Source: Anthopleura xanthogrammica (taxonomy: Eukaryota; Cnidaria; Anthozoa; Actiniaria; Actiniidae). Taken from it: 64,000 bases of DNA. The notes below the pieces were generated by a model that worked only from the letters and a program-made list of their open reading frames with translations, searched no databases and was not told where the DNA came from. The stretch covers positions 1,345,001-1,409,000 of the forward strand of contig OZ025215.1 in the NCBI GenBank assembly GCA_964019055.1. Direction: 5' to 3'. Position 1 is the first letter of the stretch. Each line of letters opens with the position of its first letter. Below are positions 24,401-32,334 of this stretch, piece by piece. The position numbers and the translations under genes are program-made.

Positions 24401-26557
24401 CAATGACCTTCAAAGGCCACAGAATGTAACTCTGATATCTGCTATTAATATTTAACTACAATTTATGAAAACAATTTTGCGAAAGAACTTCACTTGATGA
24501 TTTATTCTTGTAACTCTTTACACAAAATTTCCTGAACTTTTTGGGCCTTAAATGAAAAATCAAATTCGATGACTTTTTTAAACCATATAAACCCTGAATT
24601 ACGCATTAATAACTTTCATACTAACTAGCTTACCTTCCTGACTTGAGAATGTCTTTTTATCGTATCTTCAAGCCCTCGAATCCACTGTTCACGTTCCTCA
24701 GCATCACGAGCTAAAAACAAAAAAATGAAATTCCAAAAATAGTTCCAACACAGAGCTTAATCAGGAAGAACTTGTGTAAATATTTATAAATATCTTTCAT
24801 TTTGTATAAATACCTTGAAAATGAAAGGTTTTTTGGTCACAGCTAATTGTAAAAGTACTGTCATCTTCATCGTCAATTCCTAAGTTTGCACCCTAGGAAA
24901 AAAATTTAAAAATATGTTACTAATAAGTTACTAATGGCAAAATTACAGTGTTTAAATTACTAGTAACTTCACTGTTGTTTATTTTTTTCACTTGTAAATT
25001 TATAGGGTTTGAATCTGCCATACTAAAAAATACACTTTTTAGGAGGGTATCAGGGGCGGATCCAGGGGTGGTGATGGAAGCGGGCGGGGGAGGGGGGGGA
25101 CTAGTCATCCCCCCCTTTTTTGCATAAATAAAATAAAAATATTTTGCTTGTAACTGAAAACAATAATCGTAAAATATTATCTAAATAAACTTCCCCTTGG
25201 TTTACTTGAAACTCTCAAATTTGATTTCCCTCAATTTGAGACTTCATATTTTTCATATTTTAAAAGCTTCTATCGATCAACAATGAGCTTAATTCATTCC
25301 AATCTCAAATGATAAAGAAATTCTTGTGTCAAAATAGCTGTCTGGTCATGGGAATTTCCTTATTGCACAATCGGAATGACCTTGGCCCATCATTGACTGA
25401 AGCCAAAATGCCAGAGGTCGCAAGCCAGTTAGGTAGCAGAATTATGAAAAGCACCAAACATTAAGTTGACTAACCTTTAGTCGCAGGCAGCCTCGTCTTG
25501 CACCTCGCATCATTTTTTCCTTGGACTAAATAAATAGAAACATAACTTGTTACATGACCATAATTACAAAGCATGCTGTGGCGTAGTGTTGATAGACCTG
25601 TAGCTACAGCAGTGCAATCAGCAGTTTATTTTTATGAAGGAGAAGAAAACTGGAGATCCCAGAGAAAAACCCTTGAAACACAGGAGAGTACCAACAAGCA
25701 ACTCTACTCATGATGAACTTATGACCCTAAGCCCGTGAATCCAATCTGGTTTGCATTGGTAGAGAGTGGTATACTGGTACATCAAGGGTGCACACCACCC
25801 AAGAATAGCCCCCTTCACAAGTCCCTGTGCCATCTTGAAAGGTAGCTGTGCCTTTGCATTGAAGCAAGATGAAAGGTGAGCTTGCAATGATAGAGACATG
25901 TATGTGAATAATTGTCCAAGGTGTTGGAAAAAAGGTCTTTATCATTGCAAGCTCACCCTTCTTCTTGCTTCAATGCAAAGGCCCGGCTACCTTTCAAGAT
26001 GGTGCAGGGAACTACGAAGGGGACGTATTATAAGGCAAAGTTCTGGTCTACAAGTTATTTATGACTGCATGTGGTATTCAAACTCCAATAGTCAAAATTA
26101 AGAATTCTAAAACGTCCAATATTTCAAAAACTACACAGTAATTTGTACTTTATTGTCAAATCTAATCAATTAATAAACCATAAATAATCTAGTTTATTCA
26201 CTTCATAAAGAATTATACAAAATATATTTTTTCTTGGATTTGTTAATTTAAAATGAGGATAAAATATAAAGAATTATTTATGGTTGAAAATGAGGATTGA
26301 AATCGTGGACCAAGAAAGTATTAAAAAGTCGAATTGTTAGTCTTTTAGGAAACTAAAAAATCCCGGTAAAAAAATGAGATAAGCCTGAGATTGAGGGCTC
26401 TAAAAATACCCAAAGAAAGCTAGAATAGGTTCAGATTTGTCCTTACCGTGTAGTAGGATAATAGACCTGTATTGTCGTCCAAAACAAACCATCTGTATTG
26501 CCATCCTTTGACTACATTTGTCCATTTAGACAAGGGACCTTCCATCACGACCGCCAT
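6461..26557 (-). CDS. OSBPL9: Oxysterol-binding protein-related protein 9 (ORP9) homologue, 24 exons, complete
   Basis: Lipid-transfer protein of membrane contact sites. Exons (minus): 26557-26447, 25525-25475, 24892-24814, 24710-24634, 23781-23671, 22939-22892, 22507-22478, 21980-21358, 20576-20530, 20390-20343, 19990-19914, 19513-19428, 11356-11275, 11177-11085, 10716-10632, 10553-10443, 10172-10109, 9890-9794, 9329-9286, 9090-9009, 8227-8136, 7498-7429, 7332-7267, 6532-6461 (TGA). All junctions are GT-AG and phases sum to 781 codons (human ORP9 is about 736). The N-terminal PH domain starts [20 protein letters not shown]. Exon 8 is a Ser-rich linker ending in an acidic FFAT motif, EFFDASE (about residues 358-364), the VAP/ER-binding signal. 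The C-terminal ORD carries the family signature EQVSHHPPI (about 542) and the block [16 protein letters not shown]/Pao element sits in intron 12. The start is the first Met before the PH domain. No polyA signal was identified. The ORP9 call is firmer than an ORP10/11 call because the PH domain is N-terminal and an FFAT is present. Confidence 0.93.
6690..7258 (+). repeat. 65-bp tandem array derived from a reverse-transcriptase motif
   Basis: About 8-9 direct units; the centre four are spaced exactly 65 bp (6945, 7010, 7075, 7140). Each unit carries a version of GGCGTTCCACAAGGGTTTAT TTTGG, which reads GVPQG(S/L)(I/F)L followed by PF. This matches the conserved GVPQGSxLGP block of LINE-type reverse transcriptases; an adjacent frame reads INTNDI, as in the next RT residues. 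The array lies in the last intron of the ORP9 gene and ends nine bases from exon 23. It is not a functional gene. Confidence 0.8.
7612..7811. repeat. MITE family B, full-length copy
   Basis: A 200-bp palindromic element starting TAGACCTCATCGGCTTGGGT and ending with its reverse complement. The inner arms hold the GTCCCATTTCAGACCACGTG sequence and its complement. It lies in intron 21 of the ORP9 gene. Confidence 0.88.
7845..8042 (-). repeat. tRNA-derived SINE, minus orientation
   Basis: Read on the minus strand, it begins with a tRNA-like head: GGTTGCGCTACTAATGCGCC, then AGTTCGATCCCC, a B-box-like element. It continues into a body ending near TTTTCCTCCCTCCGCAAAAA. A poly-T tract with a duplicated TCTGGGGATCGAAC flank sits inside the copy (about 7950-7998). 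Related copies are at 19660, 20455, 25590 and 35490. Confidence 0.65.
8285..8990. repeat. CAT/CAC trinucleotide-rich region
   Basis: About 700 bp of imperfect CATCAT/CATCAC repeats with short TATCAC and CGATCATC interruptions, in intron 20 of the ORP9 gene. The poly-His and poly-Ser frames come from the repeat. Confidence 0.93.
9363..9405. repeat. CAACGA/CAACTA short tandem repeat
   Basis: About seven imperfect hexanucleotides (ACGACAACGACAACGACGAC) in intron 18 of the ORP9 gene, just upstream (minus sense) of exon 19. Confidence 0.7.
10817..11062. repeat. Dispersed repeat family D, copy 1
   Basis: About 245 bp sharing long blocks with 46462-46690: AATATTAGCCAAT, AAATTTGCAAAACTGA, AAATCTAGATTTATCTCAGA and TTTTATAAGTCAATTTT. 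Both copies have the same orientation. Non-coding; in intron 14 of the ORP9 gene. Confidence 0.8.
11772..12028. repeat. CAT/CAC microsatellite, left part of the BEL target
   Basis: Imperfect CATCATCAC repeats. The array resumes at 19204 on the far side of the retrotransposon, with ATCAT repeated on both sides, so this was a single array before the insertion. Confidence 0.9.
12029..12262 (-). repeat. BEL/Pao 3' LTR
   Basis: 234 bp, TG...CA ends. Base-for-base the same as 18970-19203 as far as I can read. It would supply the element's polyadenylation site. Because the element is in sense orientation, it could also act on the ORP9 transcript. Confidence 0.95.
12288..18911 (-). CDS. BEL/Pao gag-pol polyprotein, 2,207 residues, intact
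   Basis: One frame encodes the whole replication machinery. The N-terminal 500 residues are a Gag-like charged, Ser-rich and coiled-coil region (Glu/Gln/Arg-rich around 225-290). A DUF1759-like Gag domain starts near residue 557 ([14 protein letters not shown]). Zinc knuckles follow at about 782-815 ([14 protein letters not shown]). An aspartic protease has DAGSS near 927 in place of the usual D-S/T-G. The reverse transcriptase has the YMDD catalytic box near 1352. RNase H follows ([11 protein letters not shown] near 1605). The integrase has an H2C2 zinc finger (HKRLNHSG...CPTC near 1845-1880), a DDE core (VDYFGP about 1914, SDNGSNF about 1975) and GGVWERL near 2020. A DUF5641-type C-terminus ends it. 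The order PR-RT-RH-IN and the YMDD box fit BEL/Pao rather than Gypsy. No stop or frameshift is seen. No env-like frame follows. Confidence 0.96.
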   Translation of the reverse strand: MDLSSGNTEENNLLLDLPETTISRPKRHAITDKPPGVLSEEIFKAKGIRKGKKSKVTRLVNQIRQYIQEGINVKSIKALRQELNQAIEMMEMSNEDLYILEPDNEEHEQWMEMALEPTVLCLSDIERYIQQNSSSTRSSCSSRSKSSRSGSSSSKYSTSVTTVSVSDVQSNRSQPKAAKPERESQPSQRKATSTTFSHSKSSSLYQDKLLEAKLIEHDIQVISKQTEEDNRLMAEQERKEQQLRETQAKIEQESFELRRLNEEAMRARKLRTLEENKQRAILEAKLLQDMEQTQRDPTPVSTSSVSLLSGNKNPITNDFPLAREISKAGGHVQLTGTTKGGSEEHGPSDIHIQNSSTPQVTSSHSALFFTPTPVSTSQGSLLSSQTPLNTMDKHVKETYTTSVHVQSRETTQGGLKQPKPGIVYTQNSSTPLVTSSHHMLLSTPPFVPSSAHANAFGEDSAERIPSIPNQGLMPTSMQTNSPWRGQWSKPEQIFSSIHDTSKVKPELPKLWGQIPTFMGPPQDQWIDELDESSPYQDPGLHHRVAYGASAFERSLPKFELHRFDGSAMAWPHWISRFKSVVHDQPFLNDHQRMAYLQSLVTSAAKTEIQYLGEDGMNYAVALRILKSRFADAGKIVRAAISQLKEAPSPRVSDHQGIVKLYQTLRSAVVILHRQRFIADLLSETNVAMVVEKLPDALATKWAMEVQRHELLGRPNLFDLDRWLSEQVRCRQQLVQREPTMKNTSNLKLQASKKDHGVRASTLATNLNHNSEAKPKDKPPRSCLCCGQPHSLYSCGDFLKRSVSSRREVVNKGTLCFNCLRTGHKAKDCNSKNRCNVENCNGLHHSLLHESKKTDSSTSTNSVPTQQDNTPSASSKQQPPRAPANTDVHSGAANTRVTSSALSNKTVYFQIVPVRIEGVRGAGPVDTYAILDAGSSDSLLRQDIADTLRLEGPEHRLTLGNVESEGVQRISQLLSLKVIPIGTGALNKTVNIARAWTVPRLNIPPRQLVKERDKQKWSHLRDLDLPEVSTNQVGLLIGVDVPEAMLQHEYRRGPKGQPYAVRTDFGWAVAGADHGTAFENSDKPIHVGHVGVTIVEQQLNRQLEDWWKTESFGTKFDRQELRSQEDERALQHLQENTKFRKDLGHYETGLLWKTESLKLPNNLEVAERRLAQLERSLDKDPNKAALYYKTMNSYIEKGYARKLTEDEANVQPENTWYLPHHAVTNVNKPGKIRVVFDAAAEHKSISLNTELVSGPDLLNSLVGVIMRFRLHAYAFTADIESMFFQVCVIERDQPSLRFLWRGEDRDRPPDAYQMLALIFGAKCSPCCANYCLKAAATDSRESYDASTVNTVLNEFYMDDVLKSVKTEDEATHLTQQLIELLANHGFRLTKFLSNSRKVLANLPLHDIAGSISSLDLDNLPVERALGVLWNTEKDTLEVKVSQKSLPPTKRNILRQISTVFDPIGFAAPFILRAKIIMQQLWRQGYSWDQPISGPILQAWESWNEDLSKLADFNIPRCYADVKKEVADVQLHICADASEDAFGAVAYLRHEYTDHTYSCSFVFSKTRLAPVKPLTIPRLELQAAVLAGRIGQMLSKELKLSKDQITYWTDSATVLQYINNTKARFHTFVPNRIAEIREASNPNNWKHIPGKLNPADDCSRGLRVEELLDDNSRWINGPQFLTQDKDYWPEQKEIAAPEDKDQEVKPDLWCAFTFSSDEEFLNPESFSSNHKLMRITAYLLRFANNCRASKTTERKTGPLTPDEIEKAESLWTKRVQNQAYSSEISSLQRGQEISHSSPIKSLNPVLDKEGTVRVGGRIKHAPIPYEAKHPIILPKFHRIVKLIISDLHKRLNHSGVEMVISELRQRYWIPQVRATVKKIIQTCPTCKRNSSQPSPPMMANLPPSRLQPFSPPFYNTGVDYFGPMLVKQGRSTVKRYGCLFTCMVTRSVHLEIAHNLDTDSFIMALRRLIARRGKPRHIYSDNGSNFVGAERELKECLEDLNQERISDVLTQEQIHWHFNPPAAPHFGGVWERLVQSAKKALKVTLNGQLVNDEVLHTLMVEVESLLNSRPLTHVSVDPQDLEPITPNHFLLGRNSPNLPPGTFDDRDLYARKRWRQAQVLTDHYWKRWLREYVPNLTERRKWHAPAARQLKADDVVLVVDENLPRGQWRIGRVIKTFPSEDGQVRSAEVKTKYGQYKRPAVKLCLLQTH
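18951..18966 (-). other. BEL/Pao primer-binding site
   Basis: Three bases inside the 5' LTR, the minus strand reads TGGTCCTTCGAGCCGG. It begins with the TGG complement of a tRNA CCA end and continues into a T-arm-like GGTTCGA-type complement. This is the expected place for the tRNA primer. Which tRNA is used was not determined. Confidence 0.8.
18970..19203 (-). repeat. BEL/Pao 5' LTR
   Basis: 234 bp, identical to the 3' LTR. It carries the element's own promoter on the minus strand, reading away from ORP9 exon 12 and toward exon 13. Confidence 0.95.
19204..19310. repeat. CAT-rich microsatellite, right part of the BEL target
   Basis: ATCATCATTACC and CATCATCCATGC-type repeats continue the array ended at 12028. 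The first five bases repeat the bases before the other LTR. Confidence 0.85.
19655..19875 (-). repeat. tRNA-derived SINE, diverged copy
   Basis: It shares GTGGCTGACAAACTTGTGG, GTTGATTTTTGTGGAGAGAG and GAAAACC...GGAGAAAAACCCTTGAAGC with the other copies. The minus-strand head reads ACGCCTCTCACCAATGTGAT followed by CAGGTTGGAGTCC. It lies in intron 11 of the ORP9 gene. Confidence 0.65.
20455..20530 (-). repeat. SINE fragment
   Basis: A short piece of the SINE body (CTTGAAGCACAGTCCTGAGAG, AACAACAAGTAACTCT). It abuts exon 9 of the ORP9 gene on its 3' side. Confidence 0.5.
20662..21037. repeat. MITE family A, long form (376 bp)
   Basis: It has the same termini as the 135-bp copies (TAGACCCCTTGCATGTGACA ... 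GTCCTCCAAATTGAGCTGC ... GGGTCTATA) but an extra internal segment of about 240 bp. It may be closer to the parent element of the family. It lies in intron 8 of the ORP9 gene. Confidence 0.8.
22228..22398. repeat. Palindromic repeat with CAGGGCTCAAAATAA termini
   Basis: It starts CAGGGCTCAAAATAATGGCC and ends GGCTGTTATTTTGAGCCCTG, with internal GGTCAA/TTGACC arms. Fragments of the same element lie at 11500-11600, 31175-31230 and 33130-33310. It lies in intron 7 of the ORP9 gene. Confidence 0.75.
23866..24221. repeat. MITE family B interrupted by another repeat
   Basis: The outer arms (TAGACTTCTTTAGCTTGGGC ... GGTCTGAAATGGG ... AGAGGTC) are family B. About 180 bp in the middle (23948-24125) is foreign and matches, in inverted order, 47868-47960 (TACCCAATGGGGAAAGTG, AAGAATAAAAAGATTAC). 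This is a nested insertion in intron 4 of the ORP9 gene. Confidence 0.75.
25590..25765 (-). repeat. tRNA-derived SINE, diverged copy
   Basis: It shares AAAACTGGAGATCCCAGAGA, CCTTGAAACACAGGAGAG and CAACAAGCAACTCTACTCA with the other copies, and a degraded tRNA-like head at its right end. It lies in intron 1 of the ORP9 gene, directly beside a family E element. Confidence 0.55.
25797..26010. repeat. MITE family E, copy 1
   Basis: The left arm has CCATCTTGAAAGGTAGCTGTG...GGTGAGCTTGCAATGATAGAG. The right arm is the reverse complement, ending GGCTACCTTTCAAGATGG. Two further copies lie in adjacent SREK1 introns at 37866 and 38335. Confidence 0.85.
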
Positions 26558-26791
26558 CTTGGATTACTAGGAACTCAGCTGATGTGACGTCATCCTTCGC
26601 ATCCAGGCCTTTCTTGGAAGTCGATTGTCACGTTTTGGTCACGCATAACATCACGCATGTCGCACGTATGAGTGATTTATCACGAAAAGCTTCACGAAAA
26701 TCAGTCAGAGAGTTGTAACGAGGTTAACGAGTAATAGAAAGGGTTTGATTGTTTTCGTTTTTGAATTTTTTTGAAATCCTAATTCTCCTCC

Positions 26792-29703
26792 ATGGGGGAG
26801 GTATGGATATTTTCTGGTACTACACAATATACCCTCCTCAGACCCTCCCCACCCCTTGGATATTCCAATCCCCCTCTGTGTTGGAGGTATGGATATTTTC
26901 TGGTACTACACAATATACCCTCTTCAGACCCTCCCCACCCCTTGGATATTCCAATCCCCCTCTGTGTTGCAGGTATGGATATTTTCTGGTACTACACAAT
27001 ATACCCTCTTCAGACCCTCCCCACCCCTTGGATATTCCAATCCCCCTCTGTGTTGCAGGTATGGATATTTTCTGGTACTACACAATATACCCTCTTCAGA
27101 CCCTCCCCACCCCTTGGATATTCCAATCCCCCTCTGTGTTGCAGGTATGGATATTTTCTGGTACTACACAATATACCCTCTTCAGACCCTCCCCACCCCT
27201 TGGATATTCCAATCCCCCTCTGTGTTGGAGGTATGGATATTTTCTGGTACTACACAATATACCCTCTTCAGACCCTCCCCACCCCTTGGATATTCCAATC
27301 CCCCTCTGTGTTGCAGGTATGGATATTTTCTGGTACTACACAATATACCCTCTTCAGACCCTCCCCACCCCTTGGATATTCCAATCCCCCTCTGTGTTGG
27401 AGGTATGGATATTTTCTGGTACTACACAATATACCCTCTTCAGACCCTCCCCACCCCTTGGATATTCCAATCCCCCTCTGTGTTGGAGGTATGGATATTT
27501 TCTGGTACTACACAATATACCCTCTTCAGACCCTCCCCACCCCTTGGATATTCCAATCCCCCTCTGTGTTGGAGGTATGGATATTTTCTGGTACTACACA
27601 ATATACCCTCTTCAGACCCTCCCCACCCCTTGGATATTCCAATCCCCCTCTGTGGGGGAGGTATGGATATTTTCTGGTACTACACAATATACCCTCCTCA
27701 GACCCTCCACACCCCTTGGATATTCCAATCCCCCTCTGTGTTGGAGGTATGGATATTTTCTGGTACTACACAATATACCCTCTTCAGACCCTCCCCACCC
27801 CTTGGACATTCCAATCCCCCTCTGTGTTGGAGGTATGGATATTTTCTGGAACTACATAATATATCCTCTTCAGACCCTCCCCACCCCTTGGATATTCCAA
27901 TCCCCCTCTGTGTTGGAGGTATGGATATTTTCTGGTACTACACAATATACCCTCTTCAGACCATCCCCACCCCTTGGACATTCCACTCCCCCTCTGTGTT
28001 GGAGGTATGGATATTTTCTGGAACTACATAATATATCCTCTTCAGACCCTCCCCACCCCTTGGATATTCCAATCCCCCTCTGTGTTGGAGGTATGGATAT
28101 TTTCTGGTACTACACAATATACCCTCTTCAGACCCTCCCCACCCCTTGGATATTCCAATCCCCCTCTGTGTTGGAGGTATGGATATTTTCTGGTACTACA
28201 CAATATACCCTCCTCAGACCCTCCCCACCCCTTGGATATTCCAATCCCCCTCTGTGTTGGAGGTATGGATATTTTCTGGTACTACACAATATACCCTCCT
28301 CAGACCCTCCCCACCCCTTGGATATTCCAATCCCCCTCTGTGTTGGAGGTATGGATATTTTCTGGTACTACACAATATACCCTCTTCAGACCCTCCCCAC
28401 CCCTTGGATATTCCAATCCCCCTCTGTGTTGGAGGTATGGATATTTTCTGGAACTACACAATATACCCTCCTCAGACCCTCCCCACCCCTTGGATATTCC
28501 AATCCCCCTCTGTGTTGGAGGTATGGATATTTTCTGGAACTACACAATATACCCTCCTCAGACCCTCCCCACCCCTTGGATATTCCAATCCCCCTCTGTG
28601 TTGGAGGTATGGATATTTTCTGGAACTACACAATATACCCTCCTCAGACCCTCCCCACCCCTTGGATATTCCAATCCCCCTCTGTGTTGGGGTATGGATA
28701 TTTTCTGGAACTACACAATATACCCTCCTCAGACCCTCCCCACCCCTTGGATATTCCAATCCCCCTCTGTGTTGGGGTATGGATATTTTCTGGTACTACA
28801 CAATATACCCTCCTCAGACCCTCCCCACCCCTTGGATATTCCAATCCCCCTCTGTGTTGGAGGTATGGATATTTTCTGGAACTACACAATATACCCTCCT
28901 CAGACCCTCCCCACCCCTTGGATATTCCAATCCCCCTCTGTGTTGGAGGTATGGATATTTTCTGGAACTACACAATATACCCTCCTCAGACCCTCCCCAC
29001 CCCTTGGATATTCCAATCCCCCTCTGTGTTGGAGGTATGGATATTTTCTGGAACTACACAATATACCCTCCTCAGACCCTCCCCACCCCTTGGATATTCC
29101 AATCCCCCTCTGTGTTGGGGTATGGATATTTTCTGGAACTACACAATATACCCTCCTCAGACCCTCCCCACCCCTTGGATATTCCAATCCCCCTCTGTGT
29201 TGGGGTATGGATATTTTCTGGAACTACACAATATACCCTCCTCAGACCCTCCCCACCCCTTGGATATTCCAATCCCCCTCTGTGTTGGGGTATGGATATT
29301 TTCTGGAACTACACAATATACCCTCCTCAGACCCTCCCCACCCCTTGGATATTCCAATCCCCCTCTGTGTTGGGGTATGGATATTTTCTGGAACTACACA
29401 ATATACCCTCCTCAGACCCTCCCCACCCCTTGGATATTCCAATCCCCCTCTGTGTTGGGGTATGGATATTTTCTGGAACTACACAATATACCCTCCTCAG
29501 ACCCTCCCCACCCCTTGGATATTCCAATCCCCCTCTGTGTTGGAGGTATGGATATTTTCTGGAACTACACAATATACCCTCTTCAGACCCTCCCCACCCC
29601 TTGGATATTCCAATCCCCCTCTGTGTTGGAGGTATGGATATTTTCTGGAACTACACAATATACCCTCTTCAGACCCTCCCCACCCCTTGGACATTCCACT
29701 CCC
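26792..29703. repeat. Minisatellite, ~34 units of 85-86 bp
   Basis: The unit starts GGAGGTATGGATATTTTCTG, continues through CACAATATACCCTC, CAGACCCTCCCCACCCCTTG and GATATTCCAATCCCCCTCTG, and ends TGTT. Units are almost identical. Early units (to about 28250) mostly read TGGTACTAC and CTCTTCAG. Later ones read TGGAACTAC and CTCCTCAG. A run at about 28686-29460 lost one base (GTTGGGGT), giving 85 bp. It lies between the ORP9 promoter side and the FDX2 3' end. Since 86 is not a multiple of 3 and the unit has no stop in any forward frame, it creates open frames up to 1,001 codons that are not credible proteins. Confidence 0.97.
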
Positions 29704-30230
29704 CAAGTTATGAATATTTTACAAAAACAATGCAACTATAAGGTTAGTGATTAATACAGATGTATGTAGAGATTTTATTTATATCACAGAAATAAAATAT
29801 AGACTTGTGTTGTACAATATTTCCATAACAATGAAATTGATAAATACAGTAATAGATTGCATTATTAATATTTTTACATATTACTATACATAATAATCAT
29901 GGCAATTATTGGCAGCAAAACCTTTAAATTCCATCATTTTTGTAGACAGTAGAGTCAGGATTTTTCAGACTTGGACACATTTGCTTCAACCTAGTCCTCA
30001 CTCCCCGTCAGGGAAAAAAGCTGACTCCACTGAGTCTGAATGGAAAAGGGGGACTGCTAACAGTCTATCATTGATGCTGAACTTGATGGGGGCATGTAAG
30101 CTTAGGGAGGATAATGCACGCTATGGATACCCCCAAACCCCCAGAACAGAAAAGTATTGGCTTATATTTTTTCAAAGCAAGACAAATTTTATATTGAACA
30201 AATTCTTAAAATAAAAATGAATGGTTTGAT
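29704..30230. other. Intergenic, FDX2 3' side
   Basis: AT-rich, with no coding signal recognised. A minus-strand AATAAA is present at 29774-29779, about 450 bp past the FDX2 stop. It could be the polyA signal, but the distance makes this weak. Confidence 0.5.
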
Positions 30231-32137
<1,907 letters not shown>

Positions 32138-32334
32138 TTTGTAAACTGTGTGGGGGAAATTTTACTTCATTTTCAAATTATTTTTGAGCCGTACGAAAAT
32201 ATTTTAGTTTGTGTGGGCTTCCTGTGTTGGCTCCCAGACATGCGCATGCGCAATTGATCAGTTTCCAAAGAAATAAAAGCCGCATGTTTTTTGTTGAAGA
32301 AGGAGGATTTTAGTCCAAAAAATCTCTTCAAAAA
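32138..32334. promoter_or_regulatory. Shared head-to-head promoter region of FDX2 and SREK1
   Basis: 197 bp separate the proposed FDX2 start (32137, minus) from the SREK1 ATG (32335, plus). It contains ACATGCGCATGCGCAATTG (32235-32253), a palindromic NRF-1-like GCGCATGCGC element common in animal bidirectional promoters. No TATA box is evident. The transcription start sites are not known. Confidence 0.55.

Noticed and set aside
26792..29703. CRISPR-like array
   Set aside because: Units are contiguous without unique spacers, and the genome is eukaryotic.
26749..29754. A 1,001-codon open frame and two others of 355-579 codons over the same DNA
   Set aside because: They are produced by the 86-bp minisatellite, which lacks stops in all forward frames. 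There is no splice, domain or codon-bias evidence.
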